The notes: a model not told the origin generated them from the letters alone. A stretch of 22,105 bases of DNA from an uncultured Blautia sp. (GCA_934402155.1 CAKRTP010000019.1:1-22105), one strand, 5' to 3'; shown: positions 7,527-15,782, counted from the stretch's first letter. Program-made: numbers and translations.

Positions 7527-9398
7527 TTATTCCTTTGTAAGGCTTACTTCCTGGATTTCATCCGGTGTTTCAAGAATCTTCATAAACTCATCACCTGTGA
7601 TCGTCTCATGCTCATAGAGATACTTGGCAAGTTCATGGAGCTTACCGATATTATCCCTGAGGATCTGAAGTGCTTTCTCATGCTGGGCACGTACAAGCTC
7701 AACCACTTTCTTATCAAGAAGTGTCTGCGTCTCAAATGAGCAGGCGAGACTGGAATCTCCACCCAGATACTGATTGCTGACGTTTTCCATCGCAACCATA
7801 TCAAATTCATCACTCATACCATAACGTGAGATCATTGCTCTTGCGATCTTTGTCGCCTGTTCAATATCATTGGATGCACCTGTCGTAATAGAGTGGAAGA
7901 TCAGTTCCTCTGCTGCACGTCCTCCGGTAAAGGTAGCTATCTTATTTTCCAGTTCTTCCCTGGACATGAGGAAATGCTCCTTCTCATCTACCTGCATGGT
8001 ATAGCCAAGAGCTCCGGAAGTACGAGGAATGATCGTGATCTTGTGCACAGGTGCTGACTCTGTCTGTTTTGCAGCGACCAGGGCATGTCCGATCTCATGA
8101 TAGGATACGATCAGTTTTTCCTTGTTTGAAAGCACCCGGTTCTTCTTCTGATAACCGGCAATGACAACCTCTATACTCTCCTCAAAATCTGCCTGTGTTG
8201 CAAATTTACGTCCATCACGTACTGCACGGAGAGCCGCCTCATTGACGATGTTGGCAAGTTCTGCACCTGATGCACCTGCAGCAGCCTTGGCAATCTCATC
8301 GAATCTTACCGTATCTGATATCTTGATCTTCTTTGCATGGACTTTGAGAATTTCCTCCCGGCCCTGAAGATCAGGAAGTTCAACCGGGATCCTTCTGTCG
8401 AAACGACCCGGCCGCAAAAGAGCCGGATCCAGAGAATCCGGACGGTTTGTCGCAGCAAGGATCACAACACCTTTGGAACCGTCAAAACCATCCATTTCTG
8501 TCAGGAGCTGATTGAGCGTCTGCTCACGCTCATCGTTGCCGCCTGTAAATCCGGCGCCATCACGCTTCTTACCGATGGTATCGATCTCATCAATAAAAAC
8601 AATACACGGTGCTTTCTCATTAGCCTGTTTAAAGAGGTCTCTGACCTTGGCAGCACCCATACCAACAAACATTTCCACAAACTCGGAACCCGAGATTGAA
8701 AAGAACGGAACCTCTGCCTCACCTGCCACAGCCTTGGCAAGAAGAGTCTTACCTGTTCCCGGAGGGCCTACAAGGAGAGCTCCTTTCGGCATGGACGCTC
8801 CGATTTCCGTATATTTCTGCGGATTATGAAGATAATCAACGATTTCTGTCAGAAGTTCCTTTGCCTCATCTTCACCTGCCACATCAGAAAATTTGATTCC
8901 TGTAGATGATTTTACATAAACCTTGGCATTACTCTTTCCAAAGGACATTGCTCCTCCCGGACCACCGCCCATGGATGACATCATCTTTTTGCTTAACCAG
9001 CGGCCAATAAAGATAAAGATCACGATCGGCACAACATAGCTGAGGATAAGTGTCATAAAAATAGACGGGCTCTCCGGAAGCACTTCATCCATTGTCACAC
9101 CCGCATCAAGGAGGCGGTTTACCAGGTCCGGATCGTCCATCTTGACTGTCTTGCACAGAACGCTGTCTTCCGAATCCTCTGATCCGATCTCATAGTAAAT
9201 ATAATTCTCTTCCACCGTAGCCTTGGAGACATCACCCTTCTCCACGCTCTCTATAAAAGCAGAATAATTTGTCTTCTGTATACTCCGCTCCTGCACAGCA
9301 GGAACCACAAGCATATTCAGAAGAATGATAACGATACCTGCAATGATATAATAGACATACATTGGGATCTTTTCCGGTTTCTTGTTACCAAATTTCAT
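7527..9398 (-). CDS. ftsH: ATP-dependent membrane zinc protease FtsH
   Basis: A 623-residue AAA+ protease that pulls misfolded or regulated proteins from membrane and cytosol and degrades them. Two membrane spans lie at about residues 14-34 and 112-133, flanking a small extracytoplasmic domain. Walker A GPPGTGKT is at 211-218 and Walker B VFIDE at 267-271. The second region of homology is LLRPGRFD near 328. The zinc motif is HEIGH at 434-438, with a likely third ligand in SNDIEQAT. The length is near the family norm. The ATG at 9398 is preceded by GGAGG at 11 bases and directly by an in-frame TAA. No tilS or hpt gene is upstream, unlike in Bacillus. Instead a tRNA-Leu lies there and the gene stands alone before its terminator. 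Confidence 0.98.
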   Translation of the reverse strand: MKFGNKKPEKIPMYVYYIIAGIVIILLNMLVVPAVQERSIQKTNYSAFIESVEKGDVSKATVEENYIYYEIGSEDSEDSVLCKTVKMDDPDLVNRLLDAGVTMDEVLPESPSIFMTLILSYVVPIVIFIFIGRWLSKKMMSSMGGGPGGAMSFGKSNAKVYVKSSTGIKFSDVAGEDEAKELLTEIVDYLHNPQKYTEIGASMPKGALLVGPPGTGKTLLAKAVAGEAEVPFFSISGSEFVEMFVGMGAAKVRDLFKQANEKAPCIVFIDEIDTIGKKRDGAGFTGGNDEREQTLNQLLTEMDGFDGSKGVVILAATNRPDSLDPALLRPGRFDRRIPVELPDLQGREEILKVHAKKIKISDTVRFDEIAKAAAGASGAELANIVNEAALRAVRDGRKFATQADFEESIEVVIAGYQKKNRVLSNKEKLIVSYHEIGHALVAAKQTESAPVHKITIIPRTSGALGYTMQVDEKEHFLMSREELENKIATFTGGRAAEELIFHSITTGASNDIEQATKIARAMISRYGMSDEFDMVAMENVSNQYLGGDSSLACSFETQTLLDKKVVELVRAQHEKALQILRDNIGKLHELAKYLYEHETITGDEFMKILETPDEIQEVSLTKE

Positions 9399-9446
9399 TT
9401 AACCTCTGTCCTCCATATCTTCGAAATCATCCGGCATATTCAGCAT
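9399..9446 (-). other. Possible 15-codon upstream ORF abutting ftsH
   Basis: ATG 9446 opens a 15-residue acidic frame (MLNMPDDFEDMEDRG) whose TAA touches the ftsH ATG. The ftsH GGAGG lies inside it. A GGAAG sits about eight bases before the start. It is too short to judge from one sequence and may be chance. Confidence 0.2.
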
Positions 9447-9525
9447 TCCCGTATTCTTCCGAAATCATTTACGTCATGTACCATATCATTTTTTTCACTC
9501 TTATTCAATGTTCATTGTGTGAAAA

Positions 9526-9531
9526 ATTATA
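9526..9531 (-). promoter_or_regulatory. Candidate -10 box for ftsH
   Basis: A consensus TATAAT lies about 130 bp upstream of the ftsH ATG and downstream of the tRNA terminator. No convincing -35 was found at 16-18 bp. The rest of 9399-9623 shows nothing else recognisable. Confidence 0.35.
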
Positions 9532-9623
9532 AACTTTTCATAAAACATTTTTCGACAGAAATCCCGGAAGTAAAACAATTTCTCTTTCTCCCATGCAGTC
9601 CGTGGTTCTCACAAGAATTCTCG

Positions 9624-9658
9624 CAAAAAAAGAAGAAGTCCTGAATGATCAGGACTTC
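9624..9658 (-). terminator. Terminator after tRNA-Leu
   Basis: Perfect 10-bp arms GAAGTCCTGA and TCAGGACTTC with a 4-base loop, then TTCTTTTTTT on the minus strand. It starts six bases past the tRNA discriminator base and ends a single-tRNA transcript. Confidence 0.93.
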
Positions 9659-9663
9659 TGGTA

Positions 9664-9743
9664 TGCCGCTGGCCGGACTCGAACCGGCACGGTTTCCCGC
9701 TTGATTTTGAGTCAAGTGCGTCTGCCAATTCCGCCACAGCGGC
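9664..9743 (-). tRNA. tRNA-Leu (anticodon CAA, reads UUG)
   Basis: The acceptor stem is GCCGCTG/CAGCGGC with discriminator A. The D arm is GCG...CGC. The anticodon stem is CTTGA/TCAAG with loop CTCAAAA, giving anticodon CAA. There is a long variable arm (CGGGAAACCGT), as expected of leucine tRNAs, and the T arm is GCCGG-TTCGAGT-CCGGC. The total is 80 nt. The 3' CCA is not encoded directly after the discriminator (the DNA continues TACCAG), so CCA must be added by nucleotidyltransferase. Confidence 0.96.
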
Positions 9744-9756
9744 ACATGAACCGAAA

Positions 9757-9788
9757 ATTATATTATCATAATTTCCGGTTCTTAGCAA
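9757..9788 (-). promoter_or_regulatory. Probable tRNA-Leu promoter within a hairpin
   Basis: A TATAAT at complement 9757-9762 lies 13 bases before the mature tRNA end. An overlapping TAATAT (9760-9765) is 17 bp from a -35-like TTGCTA (9783-9788). The same segment forms a 14-bp hairpin (9748-9781, one G-U pair, 6-base loop) directly between lysA and the tRNA. No T-run follows on the minus strand, so it is not a good lysA terminator. Confidence 0.55.
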
Positions 9789-9800
9789 GTGTTTTTTTAA

Positions 9801-11093
9801 TTATTTGTACAGTTTATCTTCATCCTGTAAAAGTTTCTCATAAATCGGAAAACTGTCGAAAGTCGCAAAGTAATCCTTAGGTGTCTCTGCTCTTCGGATC
9901 ATCTCAAAGCTTCCGTCCTCATGAAGAAGAATCTCTGCTGATTTGAGTTTGCCATTGTAGTTATAACCCATTGCAAATCCGTGAGCTCCTGTGTCATGGA
10001 TCACAAGCAGATCTCCCTTTTCGATCTCCGGAAGATAACGGTCGATTGCAAATTTATCGTTGTTTTCACAAAGAGATCCCGTGATGTCGTAAAGATGATC
10101 GCATGGTCTGTCTTCTTTGCCCATAACAGTAATATGGTGATATGCACCATACATGGCCGGACGCATCAGGTTTACTGCACACGCATCTACTCCCACATAT
10201 TCTTTGTGAGTATGTTTCTCATGGATAGCCTTTGTTACCAGGCAGCCATATGGTCCCATCATAAAACGTCCGAGTTCCGTATAGATTGCAACATCTCCCA
10301 TTCCTGCCGGAACAAGAACTTCCTCGTATACTTTACGCACGCCCTCTCCGATCACACGGATATCATTCGGAGTCTGATCCGGTCTGTACGGAATACCGAT
10401 TCCTCCTGAGAGATTGATAAATCCGATTCTGGCTCCTGTTTCTTCGTGAAGTTTTACCGCCAGTTCAAACATTACCTTTGCAAGCATCGGATAGTATTCA
10501 TTTGTCACTGTGTTGCTGGCAAGGAATGCGTGAAGACCAAAATTCTTTGCACCTTTGGATTTGAGGATACGGAATGCATCAAAAATCTGTTCTGTTGTCA
10601 TTCCATATTTCGCATCTCCCGGATTGTCCATGATATCATTACTGATCTTAAATACTCCGCCTGGATTGTAGCGGCAGCTGATAGTTTCCGGAATCCTGCC
10701 CACAGCACGCTCTACAGCCTCAATATGTGTGATATCGTCCAGGTTGATGATTCCGCCAATCTCGTCTGCATAGCGAAATTCATCTTCCGGAGTATCATTG
10801 GAAGAAAACATGATATCACCTTTTTTGCATCCGATTGCCTTGGAAAGCATCAGTTCCGTCATGGAAGAACAGTCGCAGCCGCAGCCATACTCCTGAAGGA
10901 TCTGAATGAGATACGGGTTCGGAGTTGCTTTTACCGCAAAAAATTCTTTGAATCCTTTATTCCATGCAAATGCTTCTTTTAATGCCTTTGCATTCTCACG
11001 GATTCCTTTTTCATCGTAAAGATGAAATGGTGTCGGATACTGTGCTGTAATTTCTTTCAGCTTTTCCAGGGTTACAAACGGCTTTTTTTTCAT
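9801..11093 (-). CDS. lysA: Diaminopimelate decarboxylase
   Basis: A 430-residue PLP enzyme of fold type III that decarboxylates meso-diaminopimelate to L-lysine. The PLP lysine is K55 in FFAVKATPNP. The glycine-rich phosphate loop is in NLSGGIGIPYR, and the C-terminal active-site cysteine and acid are in SLCENND. The usual HIGSQ segment is replaced by HAFLASN, and the usual EPGR by ELGRF. I recognise both from the LysA form common in Lachnospiraceae and treat them as clade features rather than damage. The ATG at 11093 follows GAGGAGAG. It lies 51 bp after the rhomboid-like gene with no terminator between, so it probably shares the corA promoter. No lysine riboswitch was seen. Confidence 0.93.
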   Translation of the reverse strand: MKKKPFVTLEKLKEITAQYPTPFHLYDEKGIRENAKALKEAFAWNKGFKEFFAVKATPNPYLIQILQEYGCGCDCSSMTELMLSKAIGCKKGDIMFSSNDTPEDEFRYADEIGGIINLDDITHIEAVERAVGRIPETISCRYNPGGVFKISNDIMDNPGDAKYGMTTEQIFDAFRILKSKGAKNFGLHAFLASNTVTNEYYPMLAKVMFELAVKLHEETGARIGFINLSGGIGIPYRPDQTPNDIRVIGEGVRKVYEEVLVPAGMGDVAIYTELGRFMMGPYGCLVTKAIHEKHTHKEYVGVDACAVNLMRPAMYGAYHHITVMGKEDRPCDHLYDITGSLCENNDKFAIDRYLPEIEKGDLLVIHDTGAHGFAMGYNYNGKLKSAEILLHEDGSFEMIRRAETPKDYFATFDSFPIYEKLLQDEDKLYK

Positions 11094-11144
11094 AATATAT
11101 CTCTCCTCGTTTGGTTTATTTATTGCTCCTCTGTCCGTTTACCT

Positions 11145-12023
11145 TTATTTCACATGTTGATGTGTAAACAGATGATCCTGACAATATTCGTAATTTCCAT
11201 TACATTTGGAACAGAATCTGAATTCCAGATTCGGATCGTCCTTCTCTGTTCTTCCGCAGATCGCGCATTTATGCTTTGTGACCCCGCCAGCTGCCGGATT
11301 GGCTCTGCTCTGCGCAACTGCTTTCTTAAACTCTCTTCTCCTGTGAACTTCCTTCGGATTATATCTGTGCATATTTTTCGTGCTGAAGAAAAACAGCACA
11401 AAGTTCAGAAGCGAAGCAACGATCGGCACTGCCATCACCCAGAGACCGGCTCTTATATAGGTGAACATGTTATAAAGCACGATCACTCCATAGACAATTG
11501 CCATCCACTTCATTTTGATCGGAATCACAAACCACAGAAGGATCTGCATATCCGGACAGGACATCGCATAGGCCAGAAAGACTGACAGACTGACATAGTA
11601 GGTCGTAAACACTCCTCCACCGATCGAATAGCTTATCCCATCGATCACAACAGAACCACCTGTTATGAAATAAGTGAGAAAAGCTGCGACCAGCACAAAA
11701 AATAACCCTGAAAAAATATACAATGTATACCTGAAAGTTCCCCAGGTACGCTCCAGGGAAGTTCCTATCGGATAATAGAAAAACAAAATAGAAATCACAA
11801 ACAGCATAAAATTACCTGTGCTCGGCGGATAAATCACCCACGTCACCAGTCTCCATATCTGTCCCTGAAGGATCATGGACACATCCAGACTCATCATTGC
11901 CATCAGCCTCGGATTCAGATAAGTCAGAAAATATCCCACCACATAACAGATGATAATATACATCGTCAGATTCTGAATCCCGAACCGTCCATACTTGCGT
12001 TCCAGTTTATCGATCCAGTTCAT
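11145..12023 (-). CDS. Rhomboid-like membrane protein, likely inactive, with zinc-ribbon tail
   Basis: A 292-residue protein with about six membrane spans. The rhomboid signature is clear: GQIWRL at 54-59, TSLERTWG at 88-95, then the IPIK-MKWMAIVYG region at 168-179. The expected serine motif GASG aligns to SIGG at 133-136, so the catalytic serine position holds glycine. The last span (about 194-213) has no histidine for the dyad. It is therefore probably a pseudoprotease, a role that in known cases involves membrane-protein binding. The C-terminal 40 residues carry C253-C256 and C271-C274, then C281, H284 and H290, a likely zinc ribbon. I chose the ATG at 12023 because AAGGAG lies eight bases upstream; an earlier ATG at 12041 overlaps that site. 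It sits between corA and lysA in one apparent operon. Confidence 0.78.
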   Translation of the reverse strand: MNWIDKLERKYGRFGIQNLTMYIIICYVVGYFLTYLNPRLMAMMSLDVSMILQGQIWRLVTWVIYPPSTGNFMLFVISILFFYYPIGTSLERTWGTFRYTLYIFSGLFFVLVAAFLTYFITGGSVVIDGISYSIGGGVFTTYYVSLSVFLAYAMSCPDMQILLWFVIPIKMKWMAIVYGVIVLYNMFTYIRAGLWVMAVPIVASLLNFVLFFFSTKNMHRYNPKEVHRRREFKKAVAQSRANPAAGGVTKHKCAICGRTEKDDPNLEFRFCSKCNGNYEYCQDHLFTHQHVK

Positions 12024-12074
12024 AACATCACTCCTTTTCAATCAGTATACTGTTTGGAAAGATGAATCCCCTCA

Positions 12075-13016
12075 TCAAAAATATTTCTTTTTTGCCAGGA
12101 AGATCGCTGCCACGATACTTGCCGCGATCGAGATCACGATTACGATCAGAAATCCCCACGACGTATGGGAAAACGGCATGCCGACAGCACTTAAGTTCAT
12201 CCCATAGGCACTGAATATGATCGTCGGAATACTCATAACGATCGTGATCACAGACAAGATCTTCATGACATCATTCAGATTGTTGGAAATAACCGACGCA
12301 AACGCATCCATCATGTTTGCAAGGATACCACTGTAGATGTTGGCCATCTCTATCGCCTGCGTATTCTCAATGATAACGTCCTCAAGAAGCTCTGTGTCTT
12401 CCGGATACTTCTTGATGCTTTCCACCTTGATCAGTTTTTCCAGCACAGCCTCATTGGAACGCAGAGATGTTGTAAAATAGACCAGAGATTTCTCCAGTTC
12501 CAGAAGTTCGATCAGTTCCTTGTTTCGCGGTGAAAAATGAAGCTTCTCCTCCACCTGTTCACTCTTCTTGTCAATAATTCGCAGATAACGCAGGTACATG
12601 CTTGCATTTCGATACAGGATCTGAAGGATGAAACGTGTTTTCATATAAGTAAAGAAATTGCGGACACGCCCTTCCATAAATCTCGTCAGCACCTGTGTAT
12701 CCTCCAGACAGACAGTAAAGATCATTTTGTCTGTGACAATGATGCCAAGCGGAATCGTACCATACCAGTCCTTATCATTACGTTCCTCGATCATAGGGAC
12801 ATCTACCAGGATCAATGTATAAGTATCCTCTACCTCGATACGGGAACGTTCTTCCTCATCCAAAGGAGCCCGCAGGTCATCGACCTCAATCTGGAACTGT
12901 TCTGAGATTTCAAAGATCTCTGTAGCTGTAGGATTCGTCAGTGCGATCCAGCAGCCATCCTGTGGTTCCTGAATCTCATGAATGGCACCCTCGGATGTCC
13001 GAAACATTCTAACCAC
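12075..13016 (-). CDS. corA: CorA-family divalent cation (magnesium) transporter
   Basis: A 313-residue protein with a long cytoplasmic N-terminal domain (acid-rich start and coiled segments around residues 150-210) and two C-terminal membrane spans at about 250-270 and 288-306. The pore signature YGMN is at 271-274, followed by the short external loop and a basic end (KKKYF). CorA proteins form pentameric channels for Mg2+ and sometimes Co2+ or Ni2+. The start is taken as GTG 13016, which has AGGGGAG seven bases upstream; an ATG three codons on is 16 bases from the site. A consensus promoter lies about 100 bp upstream. No M-box magnesium riboswitch was recognised. The substrate ion is inferred from the family. 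Confidence 0.92.
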   Translation of the reverse strand: MVRMFRTSEGAIHEIQEPQDGCWIALTNPTATEIFEISEQFQIEVDDLRAPLDEEERSRIEVEDTYTLILVDVPMIEERNDKDWYGTIPLGIIVTDKMIFTVCLEDTQVLTRFMEGRVRNFFTYMKTRFILQILYRNASMYLRYLRIIDKKSEQVEEKLHFSPRNKELIELLELEKSLVYFTTSLRSNEAVLEKLIKVESIKKYPEDTELLEDVIIENTQAIEMANIYSGILANMMDAFASVISNNLNDVMKILSVITIVMSIPTIIFSAYGMNLSAVGMPFSHTSWGFLIVIVISIAASIVAAIFLAKKKYF

Positions 13017-13113
13017 AATTCCACTCCCCTTCCACTCTTATTTCTGCAAAGCCCGAAGGCTTCACACTTTTTGTGCAACAGTCCTGCCATTCCGAAACAA
13101 TTACACAGCTTAC

Positions 13114-13142
13114 ATTATAAATTGTGTGTTGTTCTTTGTCAA
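13114..13142 (-). promoter_or_regulatory. Consensus promoter of the corA-rhomboid-lysA operon
   Basis: -35 TTGACA (complement 13137-13142), an exactly 17-bp spacer and -10 TATAAT (complement 13114-13119). This is a perfect vegetative-sigma promoter. The roughly 90-base leader contains a small AAGCC-UUCG-GGCUU hairpin without a T-run. Confidence 0.9.
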
Positions 13143-13200
13143 TTCCAACAGTTTTTATTTACACAAAATTAACCTTGGCCTCGAAACCTTACAGATTATG

Positions 13201-13229
13201 TTGTTTTTCGAGCATCACCGTGCTAAAAT
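13201..13229 (+). promoter_or_regulatory. Likely promoter of aroC
   Basis: -35-like TTGTTT at 13201-13206, a 17-bp spacer and -10 TAAAAT at 13224-13229, about 63 bp upstream of the aroC ATG. It is divergent from the corA promoter. Confidence 0.6.
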
Positions 13230-13237
13230 ATACTCAT

Positions 13238-13269
13238 TCTGTACATCAATGCTATATCTGTACATCAAT
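13238..13269 (+). repeat. Tandem 13-nt direct repeat in the aroC leader
   Basis: TCTGTACATCAAT occurs at 13238-13250 and again at 13257-13269, six bases apart (19-bp period). It lies just after the -10 box and before the ribosome binding site, so it is a candidate operator or mRNA element. No known regulator is recognised. Confidence 0.7.
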
Positions 13270-13292
13270 TTTCAGGAAGGAATCTTGCTCAT

Positions 13293-14387
13293 ATGAATAA
13301 ATCAAGTTTTGGAAATCATTTTACAGTCACGACCTGGGGCGAATCTCACGGAAAAGCACTTGGTGCTGTTATCGACGGCTGCCCTGCCGGTCTTTCTCTC
13401 AACGAAGAGGATATCCAGAAATTCCTTGATCGCCGCAAACCTGGCCAGAGCCGCTATACAACTGCCCGCAAGGAGGGAGATCTTGTAGAAATCCTCTCCG
13501 GTGTATTTGAGGGAAAAACTACCGGAACTCCAATTTCTCTCATGGTCCGCAATACCGATCAGCGTTCCAGAGATTATGGAAATCTTGCATACTCTTACCG
13601 TCCCGGTCACGCTGATTTTACTTTTGATGCCAAATATGGTTTTCGCGATTACCGCGGAGGCGGACGCTCCTCAGGACGGGAGACCATCGGACGCGTTGCA
13701 GCAGGTGCCATTGCCTCCAGAATCCTTGAATCCCTCGGCATTTCATTCTGCACCTACACCAGGTCTATCGGTCCTGTACAAATCGAAAGCTTCGATGCAG
13801 AAGAGATCACCCGAAATGCTTTTTATATGCCTGATGCCAGTGCTGCCGCTTCTGCCGGAGTCTACCTGGAAGAATGCATGAAAAACCGTGACAGTGCCGG
13901 CGGCATCGTTGAATGTCGGATCAGAAACGTTCCTGCCGGTCTCGGAAATCCGGTCTTCGAAAAACTGGATGCTGTCCTCGCACAGGCAGTCATGTCGATC
14001 GGTGCTGTCAAAGCTGTTGAGATTGGTGATGGTTTCCAGGTTTCCAGGATGAAAGGATCTGAAGACAATGACGGTTTCCGCACGGAAAATAATAAGATCA
14101 TCAAAACTTCCAACCATGCCGGCGGCATCATGGGTGGAATAAGTGACGGAAGTGAGATCATCCTCCGTGCAGCGATCAAACCAACTCCTTCGATCAGCCA
14201 GCCGCAGGACACCGTGACCAGAGCCGGTGAGAGTTTATCTCTGGAAATCCATGGCCGTCATGATCCGGTGATCGTTCCAAGAGCTGTTGTTGTCGTAGAA
14301 TCCATGTGTGCTCTGGCAGTCACAGATGCACTTTTTTCCAATATGACCTCTCAGATTGATAACATTCAGAAATTCTATCAGTGCTGA
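13293..14387 (+). CDS. aroC: Chorismate synthase
   Basis: A 364-residue FMN-dependent enzyme that converts EPSP to chorismate, the last shared step to Trp, Tyr, Phe and folate. The three family signatures are visible: GESHGKALGAVIDGCPAG near residue 16, the arginine-rich RPGHADFTF and RGGGRSSGRET block at about 105-132, and GGIMGGISDGSEI at about 272-284 followed by KPTPSI. The length is normal. The ATG at 13293 follows AGGAAGG. It is the only plus-strand gene here, with its own promoter and terminator and no other aro genes adjacent. A tandem repeat in its leader suggests separate control. Confidence 0.97.
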   Translation: MNKSSFGNHFTVTTWGESHGKALGAVIDGCPAGLSLNEEDIQKFLDRRKPGQSRYTTARKEGDLVEILSGVFEGKTTGTPISLMVRNTDQRSRDYGNLAYSYRPGHADFTFDAKYGFRDYRGGGRSSGRETIGRVAAGAIASRILESLGISFCTYTRSIGPVQIESFDAEEITRNAFYMPDASAAASAGVYLEECMKNRDSAGGIVECRIRNVPAGLGNPVFEKLDAVLAQAVMSIGAVKAVEIGDGFQVSRMKGSEDNDGFRTENNKIIKTSNHAGGIMGGISDGSEIILRAAIKPTPSISQPQDTVTRAGESLSLEIHGRHDPVIVPRAVVVVESMCALAVTDALFSNMTSQIDNIQKFYQC

Positions 14388-14433
14388 CCATTTTTCTTAA
14401 ATCATTGTGGAACAGTTTTCTCTGTAAAGCAGT

Positions 14434-14477
14434 AAAATCCCCCGTCAACTGTCGCACGACAGCTGGCGGGGGATTTT
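14434..14477. terminator. Bidirectional terminator between aroC and the lactonase gene
   Basis: The arms AAAATCCCCCGTCA and TGGCGGGGGATTTT enclose a second small stem (CTGTCG/CGACAG). The symmetrical AAAA/TTTT ends make it usable from both sides. It lies 47 bp after the aroC stop and 15 bp after the convergent lactonase stop. Confidence 0.92.
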
Positions 14478-14491
14478 GCTGTATCATTAAT

Positions 14492-15604
14492 TTATTCCTG
14501 CTCTTCTTCGTCGTCAGGCTGCTGATCCATATCAGCCACCTCATCCGGAACCGGCCAGATATGGATACTGTTCGGAGTTTCAATATGATGGGGTTTATCA
14601 TTCATCATAATGATGTTCTTGTCATAATCTACTGTAAAAGTAGTAATGGAATCACTTGCATGGTTTGCAATTGCGATATGTCTGTTATCCGGGAAGATCA
14701 CAAGATCCTTCGGATAATCGCCGCTGATCGGAAGTATGAACTTCTTCTCAAGAAGACCCGTCTCCGGATCGATTTCATACATGGAAACAGTGTTCTCACC
14801 TGCAGTTGTACAGAACAGATGCTTACCATCTGGCGCAAGTGCGAGACCTGAAGCTGCGTTGTGGAATGCATCCTCGTCATTTACCTTGGTAAGAGTACTG
14901 ATACTCTGAAGCAGTTCAAACTCAGGAGTATGTCCGCTTCCGTCATAGCTGTAAACCTTGATCTCATTGCTCAGTTCAAACAGGATATAGGCAAATCTGC
15001 CATCTGCGCTGAAACGAATAATCCTCGGTCCGCTCTCTCTCGGGCAGCGGAGGATATCAACCAGTTCCAGTTTATGCTGTCTCTTATTGATACGGTAGAT
15101 CTTTACCTGATCAATTCCATTATCGACTGCACACAGATATTTGTTATCCGGTGTAGGACGCACGCAGTTTACATGCGGACGGAAGTTACGCTCTGCGACG
15201 CTTCCAAGTCCCTTGTGGTAAACACCGTCCATAATACGTCCAAGACTTCCGTCACGGCGGGTATGTACAACTGTCACCTTACCATCATGATATCCTGCCA
15301 CATACAGATATTTACCATCCACATCTGTAGCGAGGAAACAGCCTCGCATACCATCAATGCTGACTCTGTTGATGCGGGTCAGATCTCCGTTCTCATCACG
15401 CCTGAACACTGCCACGCCTTCGTCCTCAATCGAGTATAAAAACTTGCCATTCTTAGAGATTGCTGTATGGGATGCGTTGCTGACCTGCACTTCGCTTCGT
15501 TCTCTCAGTGTTCCCTTCTCAACATCCACATCATAAACCTGAATACCTTTACTGTTGCCGTGGGTGTATGTTCCCACATAGGCTACATATTTCTTGTTCC
15601 CCAT
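14492..15604 (-). CDS. Lactonase-family beta-propeller protein (6-phosphogluconolactonase-like)
   Basis: A 370-residue cytosolic protein without a signal peptide. It has the repeated blade pattern of the seven-bladed lactonase family (PF10282): YVGTYTHGNSKGI at the start, then blades with GKFLYSI, GKYLYVAGYHDG, NKYLCAVDNG, GRFAYILFE, GKHLFCT and NRHIAIANHASDS. Characterised members hydrolyse 6-phosphogluconolactone in the pentose phosphate route; others act on different lactones or have unknown substrates. The tail is unusually acidic (PDDEEEQE). I chose the ATG at 15604 because GGAGG lies seven bases upstream and homology starts there. The frame extends further but crosses the promoter and a palindrome. 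Confidence 0.9.
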   Translation of the reverse strand: MGNKKYVAYVGTYTHGNSKGIQVYDVDVEKGTLRERSEVQVSNASHTAISKNGKFLYSIEDEGVAVFRRDENGDLTRINRVSIDGMRGCFLATDVDGKYLYVAGYHDGKVTVVHTRRDGSLGRIMDGVYHKGLGSVAERNFRPHVNCVRPTPDNKYLCAVDNGIDQVKIYRINKRQHKLELVDILRCPRESGPRIIRFSADGRFAYILFELSNEIKVYSYDGSGHTPEFELLQSISTLTKVNDEDAFHNAASGLALAPDGKHLFCTTAGENTVSMYEIDPETGLLEKKFILPISGDYPKDLVIFPDNRHIAIANHASDSITTFTVDYDKNIIMMNDKPHHIETPNSIHIWPVPDEVADMDQQPDDEEEQE

Positions 15605-15635
15605 GATATTGCCTCCTAAAATTGCGCGTTGTTTT

Positions 15636-15661
15636 GTTACTGTTTTTCCGTTCGCAGTAAC
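15636..15661. repeat. Short GTTACTG-type palindrome in the lactonase leader, copy 5
   Basis: GTTACTG and CAGTAAC, 7-bp perfect arms, around TTTTTCCGTTCG. It lies in the 5' untranslated region between promoter and ribosome binding site. On the minus strand it reads GTTACTGCGAACGG...ACAGTAAC, close to copy 1. Confidence 0.65.
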
Positions 15662-15708
15662 CTGTCTGTCCATGCAAAACAACACTCCACATGAACTCAA
15701 GTGTCCTT

Positions 15709-15737
15709 ATTATATCACAATCCATTTGCAAGAACAA
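15709..15737 (-). promoter_or_regulatory. Promoter of the lactonase gene
   Basis: -35 TTGTTC (complement 15732-15737), a 17-bp spacer and -10 TATAAT (complement 15709-15714). It gives a leader of about 100 bases. No intrinsic terminator for hemL was found in the 45 bp between the hemL stop and this promoter. Confidence 0.8.
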
Positions 15738-15782
15738 GTTTCCATTCAAGGGGAAATGTATTTTATCCTATACTTAATGTAT

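Noticed and set aside
11094..11144. Possible lysine riboswitch before lysA
   Set aside because: The gap is 51 bases, far too short for a lysine riboswitch, and contains only a ribosome binding site.
13017..13113. Possible M-box magnesium riboswitch before corA
   Set aside because: The leader is only about 90 bases and shows just one small UUCG hairpin; none of the conserved M-box segments or a terminator is present.
15605..15700. Longer N-terminus for the lactonase protein (extra 32 residues)
   Set aside because: The extension crosses a palindrome and would begin at the promoter; the ATG at 15604 has a clear GGAGG and starts the conserved domain.
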